DNA from: Spirochaetales bacterium
GTDB taxonomy: Bacteria; Spirochaetota; Spirochaetia; JABEVK01
Assembly: GCA_013043995.1 (NCBI GenBank)
Contig: JABEVL010000040.1
Span: 1 to 5,967, forward strand
Length of the DNA: 5,967 bases
Direction of reading: 5' to 3'
Shown: positions 1 through 5,640 of the stretch, piece by piece
How positions within the stretch are numbered: position 1 is the stretch's first letter
Layout of the letters: each line of letters begins with the position of its first letter
Notes under the pieces: generated by a model
What the model saw: only the letters and a program-made list of their open reading frames with translations
Databases searched by the model: none
Told to the model about the DNA's origin: nothing
Translations under genes and position numbers: made by a program

Positions 1-779
1 CCGATTTCTGAAAAGTCGACAACAAATCGGTTTTCAGCTCCAATCTCAGTGAGTTCTGCGACAATGCTGACGATTTTAGTCGCCTCAGAAATGACTTCAG
101 GCGGCAGCACCAAGGTCCTCAAGAACTGGGTTGCCTCGGCGGAGGTACCAATAAAATGAAATAACCTGAGGGCGTCTTTTGCAATTTTCGAAGGTGCTGC
201 TCCCTGGCGGTACAAGACGGCCGCTTGAAGCTGTTCTTTTTCGGTCTCGTCCCAGCCATGAGTCAAAGCAGAAAAGAGAGCTCGGCTTCCAACGTGAATT
301 TGGGCTTTGTTCAATCCCAGTTTTTCCAGTATGTCGTTTAAAAGAAGAAGAATTTCCTGATCGCCTTCAGGAGTGCTGGAGCCAATAAATTCAGCGCCGA
401 TTTGAAAAAATTCGTTTTCGCTGATGTCCTGAGATTGTTCGTGCCGAAGAATTGTATCGGCGTAGCAAAGCCTGAGAGGAGGATGTCCCTCTGGAACAGA
501 AGCGCCTACAGAATGCGCTAAAAATAACGTCATGTCGGATCTGAGCATCAGGAGCTCCCCATCCCGGTCGACAAGACGATAAACTTGCTCACTTGCAGAT
601 TCTAAAAAAGGTTGATAGAGGTCAAAAAAATCAATGACTGGAGTTTGAACCGGTTGATATCCCCAACAGGTGAAAAGATCCTGGACAGATCTGACAATTT
701 TTTGACGCCGAAAGGCATCCTCCAGTAAAAGACGTTCCGTTCCTTGCGGCAGTTTATAGAGCATTTGAGTTCGCAACAT
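1..779 (-). CDS. hisZ: ATP phosphoribosyltransferase regulatory subunit HisZ (partial, 3' end outside window)
   Basis: HisZ is a catalytically inactive class II histidyl-tRNA synthetase paralogue. In the cytoplasm it binds the short form of HisG, and together they catalyse and feedback-regulate the first step of histidine biosynthesis (ATP + PRPP to phosphoribosyl-ATP). I translated 259 whole codons by hand from the ATG at 779; the frame is open to base 1 and the gene continues off the left edge. The N-terminus has the family's 'LPQGTERLLLEDAFRR' opening (residues 10-25). The motif-2 region 'RLVDRDGELLMLRSDMT' (68-84) is followed by 'PLRLCYADTILRHEQ' (101-115) and 'FFQIGAEFIG' (124-133), all in the order expected of HisZ/HisS cores. 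HisZ is preferred over HisS because of the VDRDG...LR.DMT and LRLCY patterns. The C-terminal histidine-binding loop that would separate them fully is not in the window. There is no Shine-Dalgarno sequence before the ATG. The gene follows the CPBP protease gene after 56 bases and may have its own promoter. HisZ occurs with short HisG, which is not seen here. Confidence 0.88.
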   Translation of the reverse strand, partial: MLRTQMLYKLPQGTERLLLEDAFRRQKIVRSVQDLFTCWGYQPVQTPVIDFFDLYQPFLESASEQVYRLVDRDGELLMLRSDMTLFLAHSVGASVPEGHPPLRLCYADTILRHEQSQDISENEFFQIGAEFIGSSTPEGDQEILLLLNDILEKLGLNKAQIHVGSRALFSALTHGWDETEKEQLQAAVLYRQGAAPSKIAKDALRLFHFIGTSAEATQFLRTLVLPPEVISEATKIVSIVAELTEIGAENRFVVDFSEI

Positions 780-785
780 GGTCGG

Positions 786-814
786 ATTTTAACAGACCCG
801 TCAGAAGTTCTCTA
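786..814 (-). promoter_or_regulatory. Possible sigma70-type promoter of hisZ, placing the start site at the ATG
   Basis: Reading the minus strand in the 56-base gap before hisZ, TAGAGA (814-809, four of six matches to TTGACA) is followed by 17 bases and then TAAAAT (791-786, five of six matches to TATAAT). Six bases (785-780) separate this -10 from the hisZ ATG, so initiation at the usual distance would fall on or next to the A of the start codon and give a leaderless mRNA. No Shine-Dalgarno sequence is present, which agrees. The gene could instead be read through from the upstream CPBP gene. This is motif matching by eye only. Confidence 0.35.
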
Positions 815-835
815 CTGTTTTTCGAGAAATCTCAT

Positions 836-1666
836 TCAAGTCGACTTGTCCGACACGCCATGAAAACTTTTGGAAGTCAGAAATAGACCGAAAAAAAGTG
901 AAATCAAACCCAAAAACATCCAGGGAAGAGGTTCATTTGAGGTTTGACCAGGAAGGTCGTTATATCCCCCGATGATCTGCCCAGACCAAGCCAAAAGGAC
1001 AGGAAAAAGATTATAGAGGCCGTGGGCGAGGATAGAGGGGAAAAGCGAACCCGACCTTTGTACCAGCCAGGAAAGATAAAACCCGGCAAGAAAGGCGGCA
1101 CTGGCTTGCCAAGGGTTCATGTGCGCTAAGGCAAAGACGGCAGAAGTGAGGAACACCGCGGGGCCAGGACCGTAGCGGCGAGAAGTCCCATGAAAGAAAA
1201 ATCCTCGAAAGAGGGTTTCTTCTGTTAAAGGCGCTACGATCCCTAAAAGAAATACTGTGCCGAGTTGGGGCTGAGCAGGTACCAGACGCTTGAAAACTTC
1301 TTGATACGAAAGGGAAATCGGCCAAATATGCGAAACAACATCCGAGATTTCTCCAAGAACGAAACCTCCTCCAAAGGCCGCTAGGACGATTCCCCAAAAA
1401 AGAAATGCAAAACGGGCACGTGCTGGTTGAAAAGCTAAAAGAGTCGTCAGTTTTTCGGGATTACGATTTTTGGAAAATGAGAGACCTAAACTCAAAGTAA
1501 GCCCGAAGGCGATGAGCGTAAAAAATCCAGCTCCCCAATTTGAACCCCAAAAATCTCCTGATGTTCGAACTAATACCAAGGCAAGGCGGCCTAAAAAAGT
1601 TTGTAACAGAAGGAGTATGGCCGTAAGAACAAGAATCCCCGTGATCCCGGGAAAGGATTTCAGCAT
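836..1666 (-). CDS. CPBP family intramembrane glutamic metalloendopeptidase-like protein (Rce1/CAAX protease-like)
   Basis: This is a polytopic inner-membrane protein of the CPBP (CAAX protease and bacteriocin-processing) family, which contains putative intramembrane endopeptidases. All three signature motifs are present, numbered from the ATG at 1666: EETLFRG (about 149-155, the EExxxR motif), FALAH (about 178-182, FxxxH) and HGLYN (about 215-219, HxxxN). The Glu and His residues are the expected catalytic or structural core. At least six hydrophobic helices are visible, starting at about 8-33 and 46-64 and ending with one near 249-264. The length (276 aa) is normal for the family. The start could be the ATG at 1666, sharing one base with the upstream stop (TGATG), or the GTG at 1669, giving a GTGA overlap and one extra residue; I chose ATG. 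Upstream, GGATGAT is at best a weak ribosome site, so coupled translation with the HEAT-repeat gene is likely. The substrate is unknown. Confidence 0.9.
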   Translation of the reverse strand: MLKSFPGITGILVLTAILLLLQTFLGRLALVLVRTSGDFWGSNWGAGFFTLIAFGLTLSLGLSFSKNRNPEKLTTLLAFQPARARFAFLFWGIVLAAFGGGFVLGEISDVVSHIWPISLSYQEVFKRLVPAQPQLGTVFLLGIVAPLTEETLFRGFFFHGTSRRYGPGPAVFLTSAVFALAHMNPWQASAAFLAGFYLSWLVQRSGSLFPSILAHGLYNLFPVLLAWSGQIIGGYNDLPGQTSNEPLPWMFLGLISLFFGLFLTSKSFHGVSDKST

Positions 1667-2835
1667 CACGTTGAAGGGATCATCCGCAGAGCTTCATCCG
1701 CCTGGTGCACAATCGCTGGGGCGTAGGAGGAATAGGGAACTTCGCTCAGGGCCGCGCGACCTGCTTTGGAATGAGACACTCCCAGGGACTGGATCAGACT
1801 TACCGCAAACACCACATCGGAGGGAGAATTAGCCCCAGCTTTTTGACGATTGTTGAGCTCATGAAGCGTGGTTGAAAGTGCTTTCACGGCGTCAAGCGAG
1901 CCGTTGCGCCCCAATGCCGATGCTGCAAGGCGAGCTTCTTCAGGATCTTGATTCGGGTCGGACCATCCACGTAAAACTGATTTCAGATCACTAACGGCTG
2001 AGTCAGGAACTTCGGAAGCGCTGGAGAGGTACCTTAGGGCATTCATCAGCAGGGAAGACAAAATTTCTTGGGATGAAGCGTCAACGCTGTCAAAGTTGAG
2101 TGCCGCGTGGAGTGCCGTTGAGGAAGCCTCGGCGCACAGCTCGGATTTAGGATTTTTCATGGCCAGTTGGTAAGCTATTTGACGCGCGGATGGATCGATA
2201 TCCTTCGATAAAACTTCCATTAAGGATTTGAATTCATCTGGCACGACTAGGGACAAGGACTTAAGAGCTTCTTGGCGGACGTGGCTTTCCTGAGAATACC
2301 AGCCATCGCTGGCCCTCAACAAATCGGCGAAGGCCTCTTTGGCCTTCAACTCTCGAAGCGCTAGCACAAGCGCCAGGGCTTCTCGTTCCCCTTGAATGTT
2401 TCGTCTGAAGCCCGCATTCAAGGTTTTCAGGGCCAGAATCATTTCAGGAATACTTGATGGATCGTGGATCTGAGCCAGGGCATCCCACGAAGCGATACGA
2501 AGGCCTGTATTCTGGTACTCTGAGGGCAAGCGTCGGATAAGGAGGGCCGCGGCCAAGTCGTGACGTTGCCCGAGCTGGTTGCATAGCCAAACCGCCGTTG
2601 AAACTTTTGCCTGGACTTCATTATCGCTTCCTTCTTCGATGTTGGCGGCGTCGGTAAAAAGGAGGGCCTGGAAAAGAAAGTCATTCGGTAAGGTTGCCAA
2701 GGGCTTGGCCTCAAGCCAGGAGAGTCGCTCGGTCACCGGAATCTGTTCAAAAACACTGATGAGGTCAACTGTTTGTGCTGGAAGATTCCCCGCCCCAGCG
2801 AGCGTTAGCAAAAGCCAGAATACTTTGTTACGCAT
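1666..2835 (-). CDS. Exported HEAT-repeat (alpha-solenoid) protein
   Basis: This is a 389-aa protein of unknown specific function. The N-terminus has a basic residue, a hydrophobic core and a plausible signal-peptidase I site after 'NLPA' or 'NLPAQ' (residues 17-21). There is no lipobox cysteine, so export to the periplasm or beyond as a soluble protein is inferred. The rest is Ala/Leu-rich paired helices in the HEAT/armadillo style. The best units are near residues 111-140, 150-177, 183-212, 299-330 and 340-385, with recurring 'R..A..AL..' and 'A...L...L' spacing. Such solenoids act as protein-binding scaffolds, and no catalytic motif is seen. The frame is open upstream to 2997, but that extension runs through the terminator and tRNA, so the ATG at 2835 just before the signal peptide is chosen. 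No Shine-Dalgarno sequence precedes it. The 3' end overlaps the CPBP protease start, so the two are cotranscribed. Similar exported HEAT proteins are, to my knowledge, common in spirochaetes, but that is only suggestive. Confidence 0.8.
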   Translation of the reverse strand: MRNKVFWLLLTLAGAGNLPAQTVDLISVFEQIPVTERLSWLEAKPLATLPNDFLFQALLFTDAANIEEGSDNEVQAKVSTAVWLCNQLGQRHDLAAALLIRRLPSEYQNTGLRIASWDALAQIHDPSSIPEMILALKTLNAGFRRNIQGEREALALVLALRELKAKEAFADLLRASDGWYSQESHVRQEALKSLSLVVPDEFKSLMEVLSKDIDPSARQIAYQLAMKNPKSELCAEASSTALHAALNFDSVDASSQEILSSLLMNALRYLSSASEVPDSAVSDLKSVLRGWSDPNQDPEEARLAASALGRNGSLDAVKALSTTLHELNNRQKAGANSPSDVVFAVSLIQSLGVSHSKAGRAALSEVPYSSYAPAIVHQADEALRMIPST

Positions 2836-2841
2836 ACTGCG

Positions 2842-2847
2842 ATTATT
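2842..2847 (-). promoter_or_regulatory. Possible -10 element of the HEAT-CPBP transcript
   Basis: AATAAT (2847-2842 on the minus strand) matches TATAAT at five of six positions and lies exactly six bases before the ATG at 2835, as does the hisZ element. A promoter is needed somewhere between the tRNA terminator (2927) and 2835. The -35 position at 17-base spacing (TTTCCT) is poor, so the call rests on the -10 and on its position. The stretch 2836-2926 is otherwise T-rich on the sense strand and shows no other gene. Confidence 0.3.
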
Positions 2848-2926
2848 GCCCGGAAAAAGCAAAAAGGAAAGGTCTGAACGATTTTTACAGATTCTTGGAG
2901 GGGAAAAGTAATAACAAGCAGAAAAA

Positions 2927-2958
2927 GCAAAAAAAAAACCGTCCCCAAGAGGACGGTT
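2927..2958 (-). terminator. Intrinsic terminator downstream of tRNA-Phe
   Basis: On the minus strand, AACCGTCC (2958-2951) pairs perfectly with GGACGGTT (2944-2937) around a six-base loop. The uninterrupted tract of about ten T residues (2938-2929) overlaps the stem end and continues into more T-rich sequence. The hairpin begins about ten bases after the tRNA 3' end. It should stop the tRNA transcript and separate it from the HEAT-repeat gene downstream. Confidence 0.93.
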
Positions 2959-2967
2959 CACAGGCTC

Positions 2968-3040
2968 TGCCACCGACCAGAATCGAACTGGTGACACGTG
3001 GATTTTCAGTCCACTGCTCTACCAACTGAGCTACAGCGGC
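2968..3040 (-). tRNA. tRNA-Phe, anticodon GAA
   Basis: This is a 73-base complete cloverleaf on the minus strand. The acceptor stem GCCGCTG/CGGTGGC has seven pairs including two G-U wobbles. The D arm is GCTC/GAGC with loop AGTTGGTA. The anticodon stem GTGGA/TCCAC carries loop CTGAAAA with anticodon GAA (Phe). The variable region is GTGTC, the T arm ACCAG/CTGGT carries the TTCGATT loop, and the discriminator is A. The following bases are GAG, so CCA is not encoded and must be added after transcription. The 26 bases upstream contain weak -10-like candidates (CATGAT at 3062-3057 or GATAAA at 3059-3054) without a convincing -35. The gene stands alone between the terminator of the biotin operon and its own terminator. 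Confidence 0.97.
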
Positions 3041-3066
3041 GTCAGGAAAGGTTTTTATCATGGCAG

Positions 3067-3097
3067 AAAAAAAAAGTCCAGAGTTTTCTTCTCTGAA
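3067..3097 (-). terminator. Intrinsic terminator of the bioY-bioM-bioN-DUF445 operon
   Basis: On the minus strand, TTCAGAG (3097-3091) pairs with CTCTGGA (3083-3077), seven pairs with one G-U, around a seven-base loop. This is followed by C and nine T residues (3075-3067). It lies 79 bases after the DUF445 stop codon. A separate small hairpin, AATGAA/TTCATT with a four-base loop (3112-3097), sits immediately before it and shares one base with it. The rest of the gap 3098-3176 holds no recognised gene or motif. Confidence 0.8.
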
Positions 3098-3176
3098 ATG
3101 AAAAACTTCATTACCAAGCTACCTATCCGCAGGAAAGAAATGTACCAATAGAACGAATTCGATACTGAAAGCTGGT

Positions 3177-4259
3177 TTATCCAACCTTTGCTCCTGTCAC
3201 AAAAGAAAAGAGGGCCAAAAAAAGGCCGACGATCCCACCGACGAGGGCTCCATTAACCCTAATGTATTGAAGGTCATTCCAGACGTTTCGCTCCACCTGA
3301 GCGACAAATTGGTCTGCATCCATACCGGCCAAGAAATCTCCTAAGGTGTCTGCGGCGCGCGGAAGTGCTTGGGTTCTTTCGATCACCTCGACAAGAAGAT
3401 CTCCCAAACCTTGATTGATGAGCTTCTTTCTTTCGATGGTCTCGAGTTCGCCCAGCGCCTCTTTGCTTTCTTCAAGACGGAGCGCGCTTTCGAGCAAGTG
3501 GAGGAAAGAATTTTGGACAACAGGATCTCGTTCCAAAGTGTGGAGAGCTTGTTCAAGTTTGAGTCGTGAAAGAGAATCTGGATTTTGAAGTTCCTGAGCA
3601 TAGGTCTCAACAGACTGGATCAAAAAGCTGCAAAAAGGATGCCGTGGATCGTTCTGCAACACCTTCAGCTCTTCAATGGCAACATTCAAAAACTTTTCGA
3701 CAGTTGAAGGTCCGACAAAAAGACCCTGCCATCCAGCATTTTTCTTGATCAGATTTGTGAGGTATCCAGTTAACTGAATTTTGTTTTTTTGCAGAGTTTT
3801 CGAAAGAATCCCCGCACCGGTAGCACAGAACTTTGCCGACCATCCCGTTTGGATGCTCCACATCAGCAACGAGGCTATGGTCATGGGGAGATCGGCGTTG
3901 CGGCGCAGGTGCGCCACTCCGGCCTCAAGGGCATGAAAATAATCAAGACGTCGAAGTTCTGGTGCCAGCTCCTGGGGAGTCAAGAGATCGGCCAAAAAAC
4001 GAGGAACAGCACGAGCAACGTCGTCTTTTCGACGTCTGAGCACGTCCACGTGAGGCAAAGGGAGACCAAGTGGTTTTTTAAACAGGGCTGTGACGGCAAA
4101 CCAATCCGCAATGGCACCCACAAGGGCAGAAGAAAATAGGGCGTTCAAGAGATTGTAGGGAAGGGTACGTTCCTGGACAAAAAATCCAGCAAGATGAAGA
4201 AGAATCCAGCCGACCAGAGCGATGAGAAGTGAAAGGGTTCCCAAGGAATTTTTTTTCAT
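3177..4259 (-). CDS. DUF445 family membrane protein
   Basis: This is a 360-aa member of the DUF445 family (YjiN/YheB-like), whose molecular function is not established. The N-terminal half carries the family hallmark: a first hydrophobic segment (about 9-27), a second (about 37-60) with 'ALVGAIADWFAVTALFKKPLGLPLPH' spread over 45-70, and then an Arg/Lys-rich stretch. The middle (about 75-325) is long, helical and charged. The C-terminus returns to the membrane with the typical 'LQYIRVNGALVGGIVGL' pattern (about 330-346) and a hydrophobic tail. The layout suggests a membrane-anchored helical domain. The start is fixed by a strong site: GGAGGAG (4275-4269) with nine bases to the ATG. That ATG overlaps the bioN stop as ATGA, so it is the last gene of the biotin-transporter operon. 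A role in biotin uptake would be inference from position alone. Confidence 0.9.
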   Translation of the reverse strand: MKKNSLGTLSLLIALVGWILLHLAGFFVQERTLPYNLLNALFSSALVGAIADWFAVTALFKKPLGLPLPHVDVLRRRKDDVARAVPRFLADLLTPQELAPELRRLDYFHALEAGVAHLRRNADLPMTIASLLMWSIQTGWSAKFCATGAGILSKTLQKNKIQLTGYLTNLIKKNAGWQGLFVGPSTVEKFLNVAIEELKVLQNDPRHPFCSFLIQSVETYAQELQNPDSLSRLKLEQALHTLERDPVVQNSFLHLLESALRLEESKEALGELETIERKKLINQGLGDLLVEVIERTQALPRAADTLGDFLAGMDADQFVAQVERNVWNDLQYIRVNGALVGGIVGLFLALFSFVTGAKVG

Positions 4260-4897
4260 TTTTTTAAACTCCTCCAGCCACGAAGTTCAAGGGACCAGGC
4301 CGTCCACACCCCACGCTCAAGAAGCACCCGTAAAAGGGGAAGTGTCCAAATTTTAGCCAGAATCCAGGGTTTCTTTGCCGAGTTCCAACCGCGAAGCAGG
4401 GCGGCTTCACGGAGCGCTGAAGCTCGATCGAGAATTCCAGGAACCGCTGTCAGTGCCAGGGACGCCATCGTTGCTAAGGTTCTTGAGGCCTGTGGACCCG
4501 TCCAGGTCAAGAGCTTTTCTAAAGTCGCGGCCAGAGTTGCAGGATTGGTGGTGGTTGTTAAAATATGTCCTGCGGCTAAAAGTAAACCAAAACGAAACGT
4601 CCTTAAAAGTCCATCAGCCAGAACATCCAGGAAGTTATGGGCCTGAAGCAGGGGTAAAATTCCTGTCACAAGGAATAAAAATAAAAGCGGGGGAAGAAGT
4701 CTCAAAAAGCTTATCCAGGAAATCCGGGCAATTTTGGCTGCATAAAGAATGGCCAAAAAGGCGGGAAAAAGCCCCCATTCCGGGCAAAGTGAAGCCCAAA
4801 CGGCAAAGGCTACGGCAAGGGGGAGTTTGATCAACGTTGGCATCCGCCGTACGGGGTCTTGTCCAGGTTTATAGTGAAAAATCAGCGGGGAAGCCAC
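4256..4897 (-). CDS. bioN: ECF transporter transmembrane coupling protein EcfT/BioN (CbiQ family)
   Basis: EcfT is the inner-membrane scaffold that transmits ATPase motion to the substrate-binding component; here the partner is BioY, so biotin is the likely substrate. The protein has 213 aa from the GTG at 4897. The N-terminus 'FHYKPGQDPVRRMPTLIKL' (7-25) is the usual opening of the CbiQ family (Y.PG.S..HR...  ..K). Hydrophobic helices lie at about 25-55, 64-86 and 103-112, and possibly further on. Two C-terminal coupling motifs are visible as LRG (168-170) and LRG (205-207), where the family usually has Ala-Arg-Gly. A longer reading frame extends to 4966, but it lies inside the ATPase gene. 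The GTG is preceded by GGAAGGAA (4910-4903) at five bases and puts the conserved opening next to the start. The gene overlaps bioM by 16 bases and the DUF445 gene by four. Length fits BioN (about 200 aa). Confidence 0.88.
   Translation of the reverse strand: MASPLIFHYKPGQDPVRRMPTLIKLPLAVAFAVWASLCPEWGLFPAFLAILYAAKIARISWISFLRLLPPLLFLFLVTGILPLLQAHNFLDVLADGLLRTFRFGLLLAAGHILTTTTNPATLAATLEKLLTWTGPQASRTLATMASLALTAVPGILDRASALREAALLRGWNSAKKPWILAKIWTLPLLRVLLERGVWTAWSLELRGWRSLKK
4269..4275 (-). promoter_or_regulatory. Strong Shine-Dalgarno site of the DUF445 gene
   Basis: GGAGGAG on the minus strand lies nine bases before the ATG at 4259, within the 3' end of bioN. It is the strongest ribosome site in the window and suggests that the DUF445 gene is translated efficiently in its own right rather than only by coupling. 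Confidence 0.75.
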
Positions 4898-5640
4898 GTC
4901 AGTTCCTTCCAATTCTCTCGACCGACACATGGTCGATGAACACCCGCACGAGGAATTTCGTCCCAAACCTGGTCAGGGGAGCCTGTGGCAAGAATTCGGC
5001 CCTCATGCCACAGAGTCAGAGAGCTTGAGTGTGCCAAGCATTTCTCAAGATCGTGGGTCACTAAAACGATCGTCCGGCCTTGCCTCTGAAGGTCGATAAG
5101 GATGCGTAAGAAGGCTTCGACTCCCGGTTGGTCGAGGCCATTGAAAGGTTCGTCAAGGAGAAGGATGGACGCCCCAAGGGTCAAGACTCCGGCCAAATTT
5201 AATCGTCTTTTTTCCCCTCCAGAAAGCAAGGAAGTCAGGTCCTCCTCACGATGGTCCAGACCGCACAGGGCGAGAGATTCCTTGGCGATTTTTTCGGCTT
5301 TTTCATGCGGAATCCCCTGGTGGCGTGGGCCGAAAAGAGCATCCTCGAGTACTGTGGCTTCGAGAATTTGCGCGTCAGCATCTTGAAAAAGGAAACCCAT
5401 CTGTTGCCGGGCAAGATTCCAATTTTTGTTGGCTGGTGCACCATTCAGGAGGATTGTCCCTTCTGTCGGTACAGTCAGACCTACCAAGTGACGCAAAAAC
5501 AGAGTTTTTCCGCTACCATTGGCCCCCGCAAGGATGTTGAAGGTTCCAGGGAGGAAGGAAATTGAAACGTGATCAAGGCCACGACGTCCATCGTCGAAGG
5601 TGTGGACAAGTCCGACCGTTTCCAAAACAGGAGTAGTCAC
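4882..5640 (-). CDS. bioM: Energy-coupling factor (ECF) transporter ATPase EcfA/BioM
   Basis: This is the cytoplasmic ATP-hydrolysing subunit of an ECF-type transporter, 252 aa. The ABC motifs are complete and in order: Walker A GANGSGKT (39-46), the Q-loop in 'FLFQDADAQILEATVLEDALFGP' with Gln86 (83-105), signature LSGGEKRR (139-146), Walker B ILLLDEP (159-165) with Glu164, D-loop 'GLD' (168-170) and switch His196 in 'LVTHD'. The FQ.xD.Q....TV..D..FGP pattern after the Q-loop is characteristic of ECF/cobalt-type ATPases rather than general importers. The start is GTG at 5640, which overlaps the bioY stop as GTGA; no clear Shine-Dalgarno sequence is visible, so translation is probably coupled. 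Only one ATPase gene lies beside bioY and bioN, which fits a dedicated BioMNY system in which the ATPase acts as a homodimer, unlike group II ECF modules with two ATPases. Confidence 0.93.
   Translation of the reverse strand: MTTPVLETVGLVHTFDDGRRGLDHVSISFLPGTFNILAGANGSGKTLFLRHLVGLTVPTEGTILLNGAPANKNWNLARQQMGFLFQDADAQILEATVLEDALFGPRHQGIPHEKAEKIAKESLALCGLDHREEDLTSLLSGGEKRRLNLAGVLTLGASILLLDEPFNGLDQPGVEAFLRILIDLQRQGRTIVLVTHDLEKCLAHSSSLTLWHEGRILATGSPDQVWDEIPRAGVHRPCVGRENWKELTWLPR
4903..4910 (-). promoter_or_regulatory. Ribosome binding site that decides the bioN start
   Basis: GGAAGGAA on the minus strand lies five bases before a GTG at 4897-4895. It sits inside the last codons of bioM and supports the shorter EcfT start, which removes 23 atypical residues rich in Cys and Ser from the N-terminus. 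Confidence 0.6.

Noticed and set aside
1..779. Histidyl-tRNA synthetase (HisS) instead of HisZ
   Set aside because: The motif-2 region (VDRDG...LRSDMT) and the LRLCY segment fit HisZ better. The decisive C-terminal part is outside the window, so some doubt remains.
790..835. Terminator after the CPBP gene
   Set aside because: Only a five-base stem (TTCTC/GAGAA) with an 11-base loop and no T-tract is present, which is too weak to call.
2836..2997. N-terminal extension of the HEAT-repeat frame up to an ATG at 2997
   Set aside because: It reads through the tRNA-Phe gene and its terminator hairpin, while the ATG at 2835 directly precedes a good signal peptide.
2960..3045. tRNA-Phe as an integration site for a mobile element
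   Set aside because: No integrase, no direct repeat of the tRNA 3' end and no change in gene style appear on either side within the window.
4375..4830. Plus-strand 151-codon open frame, and others at 1470-1832, 3789-4139 and 5251-5565
   Set aside because: They lie antisense to well-supported genes, have low-complexity, Arg/Pro/Ser-rich products with no recognisable family, and show no convincing ribosome sites.
4898..4966. Longer EcfT form starting at an ATG at 4966
   Set aside because: The extra 23 residues lie inside the bioM 3' end and do not resemble the family, and the GTG at 4897 has a Shine-Dalgarno sequence and the conserved opening.
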